DNA of 64,000 nucleotides from assembly GCF_003651185.1 (NCBI RefSeq), contig NZ_RCDC01000005.1, positions 381,029-445,028 on the forward strand. Reading direction: 5' to 3'. The notes under the pieces are model-generated. The model did no database searches. It was not told the origin of the DNA and saw only the letters and a list, made by a program, of their open reading frames with translations. The translations under genes were made by a program, and so were the position numbers. The first letter of the stretch is position 1; each line of letters begins with the position of its first letter. Of this stretch, positions 29,677-38,900 are shown piece after piece. This stretch comes from Stenotrophomonas rhizophila (lineage in GTDB: Bacteria; Pseudomonadota; Gammaproteobacteria; Xanthomonadales; Xanthomonadaceae).

Positions 29677-30609
29677 ATGAGCGCAATCCCCCTCATCGAC
29701 GCCCAGGCTGCACTGGGCTTCGTGATCGCCCAGGCCTCGATCATCGAGCCGGGCGTCTACCGCACCGTTTACCCCGACATTCAGTACCGCACCTTGGTGC
29801 CGGTGGACACGTCGGGCAGCGAGTTCGCCACCTCGGTGACCTACTTCTCGGGCGACCAGTTCGGCAAGGCAGACTGGATCAACGGCAACGCCGATGACAT
29901 CCCGAAGGCCGGCACCACCCGTTCGAAGTTCGAGACCCCGGTTTACACCGCCGGCATCGGTTACGGCTTTGGCTGGGAAGAGGTCGGCCGGGCCCAGATG
30001 CTGGGTATCAACCTGTCCACCGAAGACGCTGCAGCTGCACGACGTGCGTCCGAAGAGATGGTTGATCGAGTTGCATTGCTGGGTGATGCCAGCAAGGGCT
30101 TCACCGGCCTCTTCAACGCCGCTGGAGTGACCCCGGTCGCAGCTCCGACCGGCGGCTGGGACGCCACCACCGATACCCAGCTGATCGTGGCGACGCTGAA
30201 CCAGGCGCTGCTCAACGTGTTCAACGGCACCAACACGGCCTCCATCGCCAACACGCTGCTTCTGCCGTGGACGAAGTATCTGCTGATCGCCACCCGCAAG
30301 ATGAGCGATCAGAGCGATATGACCGTTCTGCAGTGGTTCTTGGCCAACAACGTCTACACCGTGCAGACCGGTCAGCCGCTGACGGTGCGTGGTGTGCGTG
30401 GCCTGGACACGGCTGGCGTGGGTGGCATTACCCGCTTGGTGGCCTACCGCAACGATCCGCAGGTGCTGAAGCTGCACATGCCGATGCCGCACCGCTTCCT
30501 GCCGGCCTGGCAGAGCGGCCCGCTGCGCTGGGACATCCCGGGCGTGATGCGCCTGGGTGGCCTGGACGTGCGCCTGCCGAAGGAAGTCGTCTACCTCGAC
30601 GGCATCTGA
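29677..30609 (+). CDS. Major capsid protein (DUF2184-like)
   Basis: 310 residues. It has the N-arm and E-loop style of DUF2184 coat proteins: PGVYRTVYPDIQYRTLVPVDTSG, VTYFSGDQFGKADWINGNADDIP, IGYGFGWEEVGRAQMLGINLSTEDAAAARRASEEM with a break, and a C-terminal P-domain-like part ending RLPKEVVYLDGI. It follows the scaffold and cement genes and precedes the connector genes. High, even codon bias is as expected for the most abundant virion protein. Confidence 0.88.
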   Translation: MSAIPLIDAQAALGFVIAQASIIEPGVYRTVYPDIQYRTLVPVDTSGSEFATSVTYFSGDQFGKADWINGNADDIPKAGTTRSKFETPVYTAGIGYGFGWEEVGRAQMLGINLSTEDAAAARRASEEMVDRVALLGDASKGFTGLFNAAGVTPVAAPTGGWDATTDTQLIVATLNQALLNVFNGTNTASIANTLLLPWTKYLLIATRKMSDQSDMTVLQWFLANNVYTVQTGQPLTVRGVRGLDTAGVGGITRLVAYRNDPQVLKLHMPMPHRFLPAWQSGPLRWDIPGVMRLGGLDVRLPKEVVYLDGI

Positions 30610-30616
30610 TCACCAC

Positions 30617-30639
30617 GGCCCCGGCGAAGTGCCGGGGCC
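30617..30639 (+). terminator. Hairpin after the capsid gene
   Basis: A perfect 9-bp stem, GGCCCCGGC (30617-30625) with GCCGGGGCC (30631-30639) and a 5-nt loop, without a U tract. It probably lowers read-through or protects the 3' end of the capsid message rather than stopping transcription fully. Confidence 0.5.
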
Positions 30640-30654
30640 TCACTGGAGCAAAGC

Positions 30655-31002
30655 ATGAAGATCACGAACAACCACACCGGTCCCCTCGGCCTTCCGGACG
30701 GCACAATCCTCCCGAAGGGTGAGCCGACCGTTGTCCCCGGCTGGGACCAGATCAAGAAGAACACCGTGGTGCAGGGCTGGCTCAATGCCAAGATCCTGAC
30801 GGCCGCCGGTGGCGACGATGCCGGCACCGGCAACCCGGGCGGCGAGGGCGGTGCCGACAAGGACGCACTGATCACGCGCGCCAAGGAGCTGGGCATCGAC
30901 GCGAAGGGCAACTGGGGTGTGCCGAAGCTGCAGGCGGCCATCGCTGATGCCGAGAAGGCCAAGGCTGGCACCGGCAACACGGGCGGCGAGGCGCAGTCGT
31001 GA
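30655..31002 (+). CDS. Virion-associated small protein, unknown function
   Basis: 115 residues. The N-terminal half is beta-like (MKITNNHTGPLGLPDGTILP, VPGWDQIKKNTVVQGWL). A Gly-rich linker then leads to a SAP-like helix pair (LITRAKELGIDAKGNWGVPKLQAAIADAE) typical of DNA- or protein-binding tails. It lies directly after the capsid gene. Perhaps a head fibre or accessory head protein. Confidence 0.65.
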   Translation: MKITNNHTGPLGLPDGTILPKGEPTVVPGWDQIKKNTVVQGWLNAKILTAAGGDDAGTGNPGGEGGADKDALITRAKELGIDAKGNWGVPKLQAAIADAEKAKAGTGNTGGEAQS

Positions 31003-31124
31003 GCGTCTTCGACGAGAGCCGCGGCTACTTGCGCGAAATGCGAGAAGAGCCCTCGTCCGCCGTGGGCGAGGCTGCCGCGGTCGCGGCCGAGGTCATCCAC
31101 AACGACGGTTTCGGCGAGGGCTGA
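30999..31124 (+). CDS. 41-residue acidic protein
   Basis: GTG 30999 overlaps the previous stop (GTGA), and the TGA at 31122-31124 is one base before the next ATG. The product is MSVFDESRGYLREMREEPSS followed by Ala/Val/Glu residues. Tight packing and codon bias support it. Function unknown. Confidence 0.55.
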   Translation: MSVFDESRGYLREMREEPSSAVGEAAAVAAEVIHNDGFGEG

Positions 31125-31125
31125 C

Positions 31126-31638
31126 ATGTACGGCACGCTGGAAGACGCGGACAGCTACCACCAGGCGCGCGGCAACGCCGCCTGGGCAGCGGGATCAGAA
31201 GACGCCCGCACCGGCGCGCTCGTCCGCGCTACGGACTACATCGACGGCCGGTACCGGGTGCTTCTTGCCTCCGGCCGCTGGTCGTCGATGTTCCCCGGCG
31301 TGCGCACTGCCGGGCGGGGCCAGCCGAACGAATGGCCCCGCACCGGTGCCGTGGACTACGACGGTGATCAGATCCAGACGGATGAGATCCCGGACGAGGT
31401 CGAACGCGCAACCTACGAGGCGGCGCTGCGAGAGCTGGTTAACCCCGGCAGCCTCTCGCCCGACTTCGTCGCGGTGGAGCAGGTCACCAAGGAGAAGGTG
31501 GGCCCGATCGAGGTCAACTATGCCGACGGCACCGCCGCCGGCGCGACCCCGAACCGTCCGATCATTTCCGCGATCGACGAGATCCTGGCGCCGCTGCTCC
31601 GGACGCCGGCCCTCGGCCCAGCGGTGCGGGTCGTATGA
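31126..31638 (+). CDS. Head-tail connector, DnaT-like
   Basis: 170 residues. It begins MYGTLEDADSYHQARGNAAW; then ATDYIDGRYR and ATYEAALRELVNPGSLSPDF. This pattern is annotated in many phages as DnaT-like ssDNA-binding protein but sits in head-tail connector position here and in relatives. It most likely closes the portal channel or links head to tail. Confidence 0.75.
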   Translation: MYGTLEDADSYHQARGNAAWAAGSEDARTGALVRATDYIDGRYRVLLASGRWSSMFPGVRTAGRGQPNEWPRTGAVDYDGDQIQTDEIPDEVERATYEAALRELVNPGSLSPDFVAVEQVTKEKVGPIEVNYADGTAAGATPNRPIISAIDEILAPLLRTPALGPAVRVV

Positions 31639-31991
31639 GCGCGTTCTATGACCGCATGCAGGCCACGGCCACGCGGCTGATAGACCGGTACGGCTATGCC
31701 ACGCAGTTGGAACGAGACGGCGCGCCTACTGGGCCGCCGCATAATCCGCAGCCGGGCACGCCGACGCGGCACGACTGCAAAGCGGTGGAGCTGGAATACA
31801 GCCTCACCAACCGCGACACCACGCTGGTGCAGCAGGGCGACAAGCTCGGCCTGATCTCCACCGCGATCGACATCGCGCCGACCAAGGATGACCGGATCCT
31901 GCTGGGCGGCGAGCTGTTCCACTTCATCGACCTGCAGCCGCTCTCCCCGGGTGGCCAGATCCTGCTCTACGAGTTCCACGCCCGTCGCTGA
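31635..31991 (+). CDS. Head closure/neck protein candidate
   Basis: 118 residues, beta-rich, with a 4-bp overlap at its start. RHDCKAVELEYSLTNRDTTLVQQGDKLGLIS followed by DRILLGGELFHFIDLQPLSPGG fits the small beta-barrel of head-closure proteins. Assigned from fold pattern and position only. Confidence 0.65.
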   Translation: MSAFYDRMQATATRLIDRYGYATQLERDGAPTGPPHNPQPGTPTRHDCKAVELEYSLTNRDTTLVQQGDKLGLISTAIDIAPTKDDRILLGGELFHFIDLQPLSPGGQILLYEFHARR

Positions 31992-33082
31992 TGGCCAAAC
32001 TGACCTCCCGAGAGCTGGAACTGCTGGCTCGCCGGCTCGAACCGGAGCTGCGCAAGGCGTTCGTGCAGGCCATCGTCGCTGCGCGCAACGACGCCGCGGT
32101 GCAGGCTATTGCCGAGCTGCTGCGCGCTGGCCGCGTGGAGCAGGTGCTGGTGGCGCTGGGCATGGATGCCGCACGGTTCTCACCTCTGGCCGAGGCGGTG
32201 CGGTCTGCATTCGTCGCCGGTGCTCGTGCGGGCGTCCAGGAAATCCCGCCGGTGCGGCTGTCGCTGGATCCGATCATCACCGGAAGCTACCGGCCGCGAT
32301 CGCCGTCGCCGGTGCTGCGCGCCAGCTTCGACCTGCGCAACCCGGCTGCGGAGCGGTGGCTGGCCACCAATTCATCGCGCTTGGTCACCGAGATCATCGA
32401 GAGCCAGCGGCAGGTGATTCGGGGCGTGCTGCAGCAAGGGATGATCGCCGGCCGAAACCCGCGCCAGACCGCGCTGGATATCGTTGGCCGGGTAGGCGAA
32501 ACGGGGCGGCGCTCCGGCGGCGTCGTGGGACTCACGTCGCAGCAGAGCCAGTACGTGACCAACATGCGCGCGCAGCTGGCCAGCGGCGACCCGAAGGCGA
32601 TGGCGGCGTACTTCGATCGGCAGCGGCGGGATAAGCGCCTGGATGGCATCGTCAAGCGCGCTATCGCCGCCGGCAAGCCGGTGTCGCAGGCGGACATCGA
32701 CAAGATCGCTGGACGCTACGCAGACCGCCTGCTTGCGCTGCGCGGCGAGATGATTGCCAGGACCGAGTCCATCGCTTCGCTCAATGCGGGCAGGGAAGAG
32801 GCCTACCGGCAGCAGATCGAAGCAGGCAAGTTGGCGCCGGAGAACGTGGAGTGCACCTGGTCGGACACCAATGACCGGCGGACCCGGCACAGCCATCGTG
32901 CAATGAACGGCCAGAAGCGCATGTTCGGCGAGCCTTTCCAAGCGCCGAGCGGTGCGCTGTTGAACTACCCGGGTGATACCAGCCTGGGCGCCGGCGCTGA
33001 GGAGACGGTGGGCTGCCGCTGCATGAAGCAGTACCGGATCAACATGGCGGCGGAGGTGCTGCGTGGCCAACAAGTTCGGTGA
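31991..33082 (+). CDS. Head morphogenesis protein (SPP1 gp7/Mu F type)
   Basis: 363 residues. The N-terminal half is helical. The C-terminal third has the Phage_Mu_F signature: RGEMIARTESIASLNAGREEAY, WSDTNDRRTRHSHRAMNGQ, LNYPGDTSLGAGAEETVGCRC. These minor head proteins bind the portal or DNA inside the head. It starts exactly at the previous stop. The location after rather than before the capsid gene is less usual. Confidence 0.88.
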   Translation: MAKLTSRELELLARRLEPELRKAFVQAIVAARNDAAVQAIAELLRAGRVEQVLVALGMDAARFSPLAEAVRSAFVAGARAGVQEIPPVRLSLDPIITGSYRPRSPSPVLRASFDLRNPAAERWLATNSSRLVTEIIESQRQVIRGVLQQGMIAGRNPRQTALDIVGRVGETGRRSGGVVGLTSQQSQYVTNMRAQLASGDPKAMAAYFDRQRRDKRLDGIVKRAIAAGKPVSQADIDKIAGRYADRLLALRGEMIARTESIASLNAGREEAYRQQIEAGKLAPENVECTWSDTNDRRTRHSHRAMNGQKRMFGEPFQAPSGALLNYPGDTSLGAGAEETVGCRCMKQYRINMAAEVLRGQQVR

Positions 33083-33488
33083 CCAGGTGAAGGCGTTTGC
33101 CGAGAAGGCAAAACAACGCCAGCTGGCCATCTTCCGCGAGTCGGCCCAGCAGGTGATGGAGGAGGCGAACACCCCGGAGGGTGACGGCGGCAAGATGCCC
33201 ATCGACACCGGGTTCCTCCGAAACTCAGCGGTGGCCTCGACCGAGGGCCCGCCCGACGGCACCGGCGGCGATCCCTCCCTGGTGTTCTCGGCAGTTGAGC
33301 TTGGGCAGACGGTGTGGGCCGGCTGGACCGCTGCCTACGCGCTGCGCATGGAGCACGGCTTCTACGGCGAAGACAGCCTGGGCCGGGTCTACGCACAGCC
33401 CGGCAAGGGCTTCATGCGATCGGCCACCCAGAACTGGATCTTCATCGTGGACAGCGTGACCAAGTCGGTAGGGGATAGAATCAAATGA
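33063..33488 (+). CDS. HK97 gp10-like tail/neck protein
   Basis: 141 residues from GTG 33063, overlapping the previous gene by 20 bp. PIDTGFLRNSAVAS followed by WTAAYALRMEHGFYG and GKGFMRSATQNW is the gp10-like pattern of tail-completion proteins. It would join the tail to the neck. Confidence 0.78.
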   Translation: MANKFGDQVKAFAEKAKQRQLAIFRESAQQVMEEANTPEGDGGKMPIDTGFLRNSAVASTEGPPDGTGGDPSLVFSAVELGQTVWAGWTAAYALRMEHGFYGEDSLGRVYAQPGKGFMRSATQNWIFIVDSVTKSVGDRIK

Positions 33489-33889
33489 GCGACACGGAGA
33501 TCTATGACGCCTTCGCCGGGCTGGTGGGCGCCTTCGCCGCGGCCCAGAACCTGCCTTGCTCCTACCCGGCGCTGGGATTCAAGCCGCCGACTGCAGGCGC
33601 ATGGCTGGAGCTGCAGTGGTTCCAGAACGAGACGCAGAACTACGGCCTGGCCGATGACGGCCCGTCCCTGATGCAAGGGTTCGGCCAGCTCTCGGCCTGC
33701 TACCGGCCCGGGCAAGGGATCATGGTTGGCACGCGCATCACCGACCAGATCATCGCGGCCTTCGCCAAGGGCACGACCTTCGCCGCGATGCGGGTGTACC
33801 GAAAGCCGTGGACCTCCGCCCTGATCCAGGATCCGGAGCGGATCATGCACCCGGTGACCATCAGGTGGCAGGGGTTCGTGTCGGGGTAG
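33485..33889 (+). CDS. Tail terminator protein
   Basis: 134 residues; begins MSDTEIYDAFAGLVGAFAAA, later GAWLELQWFQNETQNYGLAD, LSACYRPGQG, and ends PVTIRWQGFVSG. The order and the beta-strand pairs match DUF4128/tail-terminator proteins that cap the tail tube. It is the last conserved connector gene before the tube gene. Confidence 0.75.
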   Translation: MSDTEIYDAFAGLVGAFAAAQNLPCSYPALGFKPPTAGAWLELQWFQNETQNYGLADDGPSLMQGFGQLSACYRPGQGIMVGTRITDQIIAAFAKGTTFAAMRVYRKPWTSALIQDPERIMHPVTIRWQGFVSG

Positions 33890-33898
33890 AATCCGGCC

Positions 33899-34141
33899 AT
33901 GAGCCCGAAGCCGCCCAACCTGCACCTGGTCCGAAGCGACGCGCCGCCCACCGAGGGCGAGCTGGCGGAGCTGCGAGAGGCGGTCGATCGGATGCGACGG
34001 AACCGCACGCTGCTGGATGCCTTCAACAGGGAGCAGGCGTTGTTCGTGCGCTCAGAGTTCCTAGCCTATGTGGAAGCGGGGTTTACCCGGCCGCAGGCCA
34101 TGCAGCTGGTGGCGGCCAAACTTCATCCTGGTAGCAGATAG
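33899..34141 (+). CDS. Small helical phage protein
   Basis: 80 residues, helical and charged (ELAELREAVDRMRRNRTLLDAF, FTRPQAMQLVAAKLHPG). No clear Shine-Dalgarno sequence. It abuts the membrane-protein gene that starts at the next base (34142). Together the two interrupt the otherwise continuous tail operon. Function unknown. Confidence 0.65.
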   Translation: MSPKPPNLHLVRSDAPPTEGELAELREAVDRMRRNRTLLDAFNREQALFVRSEFLAYVEAGFTRPQAMQLVAAKLHPGSR

Positions 34142-34513
34142 ATGTCAGTTTCGCCATACGCATGGAGTGCGTTGAGCTTTTTCCTTGGCTTGATTCTCGG
34201 TCACTGGCTGGCGCTGGGGCGAGATCGGCGGAAGGAGTTCAATGAATTGGCAAGGCCATTGCAGGACTGGGTCTCATGGGTCAAAGCACATCAGAATGGA
34301 TATAGGGATCCTCCACCTTTGGTCGTGGTCGCAGCATTCACTGCGCGGCTAAAAAAAAGGCAGGAATGCAAATTTAATGTTGCAGCAGCTGCTATTAAGG
34401 ACGACTACCACCAGAACTATAGAATCTCTAAGGCTGGCACAGTTATATATGCGCGGACGCCCAAAGGAGACGAGGCCCTAAAGGCCTTATGGAATATTGT
34501 TAAACCCCAGTAG
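34142..34513 (+). CDS. Membrane-anchored moron between tail genes
   Basis: 123 residues. One membrane segment at residues about 7-26 (AWSALSFFLGLILGHWLAL) is followed by a basic cytosolic domain (ELARPLQDWVSWVKAHQNG, AAIKDDYHQNYRISKAG). It is markedly AT-rich against its neighbours and is followed by two strong terminators. That is the classic moron signature: independent acquisition and insulation. Function unknown. Confidence 0.75.
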   Translation: MSVSPYAWSALSFFLGLILGHWLALGRDRRKEFNELARPLQDWVSWVKAHQNGYRDPPPLVVVAAFTARLKKRQECKFNVAAAAIKDDYHQNYRISKAGTVIYARTPKGDEALKALWNIVKPQ

Positions 34514-34524
34514 ATCAGCCTAAT

Positions 34525-34550
34525 AGGCCCGCCCACTAGCGGGCCTTTTT
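34525..34550 (+). terminator. Terminator 1 after the tail-region moron
   Basis: Stem AGGCCCGC (34525-34532) with GCGGGCCT (34539-34546), then five T to 34550. Oriented for plus-strand genes. Confidence 0.85.
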
Positions 34551-34562
34551 CGTTTCCCAAGA

Positions 34563-34585
34563 CCCCGCCCCGTGGCGGGGTTTTT
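34563..34585 (+). terminator. Terminator 2 after the tail-region moron
   Basis: Stem CCCCGCC (34563-34569) with GGCGGGG (34574-34580), loop CCGT, then TTTTT. It stands 12 bp after the first terminator, so late transcripts must pass two stops to reach the tail-tube gene, implying antitermination or a promoter just downstream. Confidence 0.85.
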
Positions 34586-34610
34586 ATTGCCCACCCACAG
34601 GAGAACGGCC

Positions 34611-35078
34611 ATGGCCGAGGCAAAGACCAACGCAGGTTCCAAGCTCTTCATCTGCGCTACCCCCAAGAACGCCGACCTCACGCAGGCGGAATTCACCGCA
34701 CTGACCTTCGTGCAGGTGAAGAAGGTCGGCAGCGTGGGCGAGCGCGGCATCAACACCAACATCGTTACCTACGACACCTGGGACACGCTGGTGTCGCTGA
34801 AGGGCAAGGGCATCACCAATGCTGGTGACCCGCCGGTGGAAGTGGCTGAAGACCTGACCGACCCCGGCCAGATCGCCATGCGCGCCGCCGGCGCCCCGAA
34901 CGTCGCCGATGCTTACGCCTTCAAGGTGGAGCGCGCCGACGGTTCCATCGAGTACCTGCGCGGCCTCGTGGCTGGCCCGAACTCCCCGGGTGGCCGCAAC
35001 GAGGACTTCGTGCTCAACACCTACATCTTGGGCCTGAACCAGGTCCCCATCGTGGTGCCGGCCCCGGTCGTCCCGTAA
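34611..35078 (+). CDS. Major tail tube protein
   Basis: 155 residues from ATG 34611 with CAGGAGAA upstream. It begins MAEAKTNAGSKLFICATPKN; the core has VGSVGERGINTNIVTYDTWDTL and later AYAFKVERADGSIEYLRGLV, which fits lambda gpV-like tube proteins. It is followed by the chaperone pair and the tape measure, the fixed order for siphophages. A long imperfect hairpin (35087-35147, CCGGCGGGG with CCCCGCCGG) lies after it. Confidence 0.85.
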   Translation: MAEAKTNAGSKLFICATPKNADLTQAEFTALTFVQVKKVGSVGERGINTNIVTYDTWDTLVSLKGKGITNAGDPPVEVAEDLTDPGQIAMRAAGAPNVADAYAFKVERADGSIEYLRGLVAGPNSPGGRNEDFVLNTYILGLNQVPIVVPAPVVP

Positions 35079-35174
35079 CCGAATACCGGCGGGGTAGGGC
35101 GCGCGCCTGAAAGGCTGCCTGATCCGACAGCTTCCCCGCCGGTTCCTTTTCGGATCGCACCAAAGGATCACGAC

Positions 35175-35567
35175 ATGAACGACCTGAGCACCATCGTTGC
35201 CACCGAGCGCGTCATCGACATCAACCACCCGGTCAACGGCACAGCCACTGGCCTCCGCCTCACCCTCCTGCCGGAAACCCACCTGAAGGTCCGCGAGGCT
35301 GCTCGCAAGGCACTGAACGACCGCCTGCAAGGCAAGGGCAAGGTGACCGCCGAGAAGATCGAGGAGAGCCGCCTGTCCATGCTGGTCGCCAGCATCGGCG
35401 GTTGGGAATGGAAGGGCGACGCCACCTTCGAAGGCGAGAAGCCGGACTTCAGCGACACCAACCTGCGCAAGGTGATCCAGCGCCTGCCGTGGATCCAGGA
35501 CCAGATCGATCAGGAGCTGGGCGAGCGCGCCGAGTTCTTTCGCGAGCCTGAAGAACAGGCTGGCTGA
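35175..35567 (+). CDS. Tail assembly chaperone (gpG-like)
   Basis: 130 residues. It begins MNDLSTIVATERVIDINHPV, then LRLTLLPETHLKVREAARKALNDR, and the C-terminal part has NLRKVIQRLPWIQDQIDQELGERAEFF. Such proteins coat the tape measure before tube polymerisation. Some ribosomes probably shift frame near 35538 to make a longer G-T product using the next frame. Confidence 0.8.
   Translation: MNDLSTIVATERVIDINHPVNGTATGLRLTLLPETHLKVREAARKALNDRLQGKGKVTAEKIEESRLSMLVASIGGWEWKGDATFEGEKPDFSDTNLRKVIQRLPWIQDQIDQELGERAEFFREPEEQAG
35535..35541 (+). other. Putative +1 (or -2) frameshift site
   Basis: In the gpG-like frame the codons are GAG-TTC-TTT-CGC. Slipping forward by one base on TTT (to TTC) enters a frame that is open from 35476 to 35913 and encodes ASLKNRLAETTYQTVRYD before the Met of the downstream chaperone frame. 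The -1 frame is not the one used, unlike lambda. Confidence 0.55.
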
Positions 35568-35595
35568 AACCACATACCAGACCGTCCGCTATGAC

Positions 35596-35913
35596 ATGGC
35601 GGACGAGAACGGTGAAACACGCCGTCAGCGCAACGAGCGCTTCGGTGAGAAATCCCCCGACGTGGAGGTCCCCATGGAAGGGGCCCACGTCTGGGACTGG
35701 TTCTGGGCTCTCTCAGCGCGCCGCCGCTCTGGCCCGGAAGCGTTGACGTTTGCTGACGTCGGCGAATGGCAGCGCTTGGTGATGGTCGACCTCCTTCCGC
35801 AGGAGGTGGAAATGCTGATGGCGATGGATGACCAGTACCTCCGCGCGGTGCGAGAGGACCAGGACGCGGCCCGGGCCCGCGCACTCGAATCACAGAACAA
35901 CGGGAGTCGTTGA
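35596..35913 (+). CDS. Tail assembly chaperone T-domain frame
   Basis: 105 residues if started at ATG 35596 (MADENGETRRQRNERFGEK...), but there is no good ribosome site. The frame is open and protein-like at least back to 35542, so the main product is probably a frameshifted G-T fusion. Later blocks are AHVWDWFWALSARR and GEWQRLVMVDLLPQEVEMLMAMD. The T domain links the chaperone to the tail tube protein. Confidence 0.72.
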   Translation: MADENGETRRQRNERFGEKSPDVEVPMEGAHVWDWFWALSARRRSGPEALTFADVGEWQRLVMVDLLPQEVEMLMAMDDQYLRAVREDQDAARARALESQNNGSR

Positions 35914-35915
35914 AC

Positions 35916-38900
35916 ATGGCTGATATTGCCGAGCTCGGTTACAAGGTCGACAGCAGCGGGCTGGTCGAGGGCACCAAGGCCCTGGACGACAACGCTGCGG
36001 CGGCCGAGAAGACCGGCAATGCCGCTGCACGGCTGGAGAAGGAATACCAGTCGATGTCGCGGACGGTCGACCAGTCCTCGAAGGCGCTGGGCGACCGTCT
36101 CGGCGGCGCGCTCGACCGGATCGGCGTGGGTACCGGCAGCGTGATTGCTGAGCTGCAGACGCTCAACAGGACGCAGAGCGAGGTGCTGGCGGCACTGGGT
36201 GGCCTGGACACCAGGCTGACTGGCACTGCCTCGGCGCTGAAGGCCTATGAAGCGGCCGGGCAGCAGGCAGCAGCTGCCGTCACCTCCACGGCCACGGCAA
36301 GCCAGCGTCTGGAGACGGACCTTGCGGCGCAGGAGGCTCGGTACCGGTCGGTTGCCCGTGAGGCCGTTGCTTATGCCGAATCCACGCGAGGCGCCAACCT
36401 GTCCGATCGTGCGTTGGCGGAGGCGGCACGCGAGGCGACCTCGGCGTATGACTCCCGCGCTGCTGTGACGGCACGGATGGGCACGGAGCAGGAGCGCCTG
36501 GCCGCTCGTGCCAAGAGCCTGCAAGAGGCCGAAGCCCGTGCCACCAATCAGGCCAAGGACGCAGCCCGTGCCACGCAGGCGCAGGAGCTCAACCTGAAGA
36601 AGCTGCTGGGCCAGATCGATCCGACTGTGGCCGGGTTGAACCGCCTCGCGGACATGGAAGACCGGCTGGCCAAGGCCCGCGACCTTGGGCTGATCAAGCC
36701 GCAGGTGTTCCAGCAGTATCAGGCGCAGCTGGAGGCCACCCGCGCCAAGACGCTCGCGGCAGCACAGGGCACCGGCACGCTGTCTGGCCAGCTCGGGCAA
36801 CTGAACCTGCGTTCCGTGGAGACGCAGCAGTCGCTGGTGTCGCTGATCAGGTCGCTGGCCACCGGCGATATCGGCCAAGCGCAGTCGTCGATCACCTCAC
36901 TCACGGCGCGCACGGGGGCGCTCAGCAGCGCCTTCACCCTGACCGGCCTCGCCGTAGGCGGCACGGTCGCAGCGATCGCTGGCGTCGCTGTGGTCGCTGC
37001 CAAGGGCTACATGGAGATGCGGCAGCTGGAGGGCATCGTGACCGCCACGGGCAACGCCAGTGGATACACCACCGACCAACTGATGCACATGCGGTCCGAA
37101 CTGGGCAGCGCCACCGGCAACTACAAGGACGCCACCGCAGCGATCAGCATGCTCGTGTCCGAAGGACGGGCCAGTGGCCAGGCGCTGGAGCTGATCGCGT
37201 CCTCGGCGGTGAACCTGTCCACGCTCACCGGCAGCTCCATCAGCAGCACGGTGAACGAGATCGAGGCGCTGGCCACGGGCGGCGCCGACGCGCTGGTGAA
37301 GTTGAACGACCGCTACAACTTCCTGACCCCGGAGATCTATCGACACATCGAGGCGGTGCGCGAGCAGCGCGGTGATTACGCCGCCACCCAGTCCGCTCTG
37401 GAGCAGTTCGACCAGGTGATGAACGAGCGTGCCGAGAACATGGCCGAGAGCGCTGGTGTGGTGGAACGGGCATGGAAGGGCGCTCTGGCCGCTTTCCGGG
37501 GCACCATGGAGGAGATCAAGTCCATCGGTCGCAACGACCTGGATAGCCAGATCGGGCGCCTGAAGGATGATCTGGCGTTCTTCCAGACCCTGCAGCGCAG
37601 CCCCATCCCCGGCGATGCCACCCGAGGCAATGCTGGCGTGCAGGAGATGCAGAGGCGCATCGAGCAGCTCAGCGAGTGGAAGCAGGAGCTGGACGACGGC
37701 GCCAAGATCCTCGGGCAGATCGCCCAGCACGGCAAGGACGTAGTGGTCACCGAGCGGGACATGGCGCGGGAGCGCGCCGCCGCCGACGAGGCGCTGAAGG
37801 GACGTCTGGCGGGGCTGGACCGAGAAGCGTCCAAGCTGCTGGCGCGCAACAAGATCATCGAGCTTTACAACAAGCTGGATGTGGACGCCTACGACATCAA
37901 CGGGAAGAAACTTCCGCCGGATAGCAGGTTGCTGGATGGGTCTATGGAGAGACTCATCGCCCGGTCGAATGCGGACATCGACAAGCAGTTCAACAAGCGC
38001 GACGGCTTGGGCAAGAAGAACGCCGACGACAACTCGGTGCAGACCTTCATCGCCAATGTCGAGCGGCAGATCACGGCCAACCAGCAGCTGGCTGACAGCG
38101 GAGACAAGGTCACGGCGAGCGACCGCATGGTGATCCAGGCGCGCCAGATGCTGGCCGACAAGACCAACAACATGACCGCGGCGACCAGGACATTGCTGCA
38201 GGCGATGATCCCGCAGTTGGAGGCGAGCGATGCGCAGGCACAAGCCGAGGTGCAACGGCAGCGCGGTATGCAGGCCAGCCTGGCGCTGACCGAGCGGCTG
38301 ACGCAGCTGGAGAAACAGAGGCAGGAGCAGGCGGACATCGACCTCATGGGGATCGGTCGGGGAGGGGACGCTACCCAGATGCTGCAGCGGCAGCTGGACA
38401 TCCAGCGCCAGTTCTTGCGGGAGCAGGAGAAGCTGGACAAGGCATACAACAGTGATCGGTTGTCGCTGACCGCAGAGGCAGCCGTCATCAGGAAGGCTCA
38501 GTACGATCAGGACACGGCATCCCTCCAGACGAGCCTCAACAACTCGCTGGACATCGAGCGGAACTACCAAGAACGCCGGGCCGCGATGCTCGGCGACTGG
38601 CGCACCGGGGTAAACCGCGTATGGGCGGATTACGTGTCGGCCGCCGGCAACGCTTCGGATCAGGCCGGCAGCTTGGTGTCCAACAGCCTCAGCGGAATGG
38701 AGGATGCGCTGGTCCGGCTCGCGCAGACCGGGAAGCTGTCGTTCACCTCCCTGGCCAATTCGATCATCGCGGACTTGGCGCGCATTGCGGCAAAGCAAGC
38801 GGCCGTAGGCCTCTTCAATGCGGTAGCGGGTGCGTGGGGTGGGGGCAGCACCTACACGGGTAGCGGAACTGGAGCGGGATCCATCGGAAGTTTCGGCAAC

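Noticed and set aside
28456..30492. 678-codon minus-strand frame across protease, cement and capsid genes
   Set aside because: It crosses three well-supported plus-strand genes and shows no domain.
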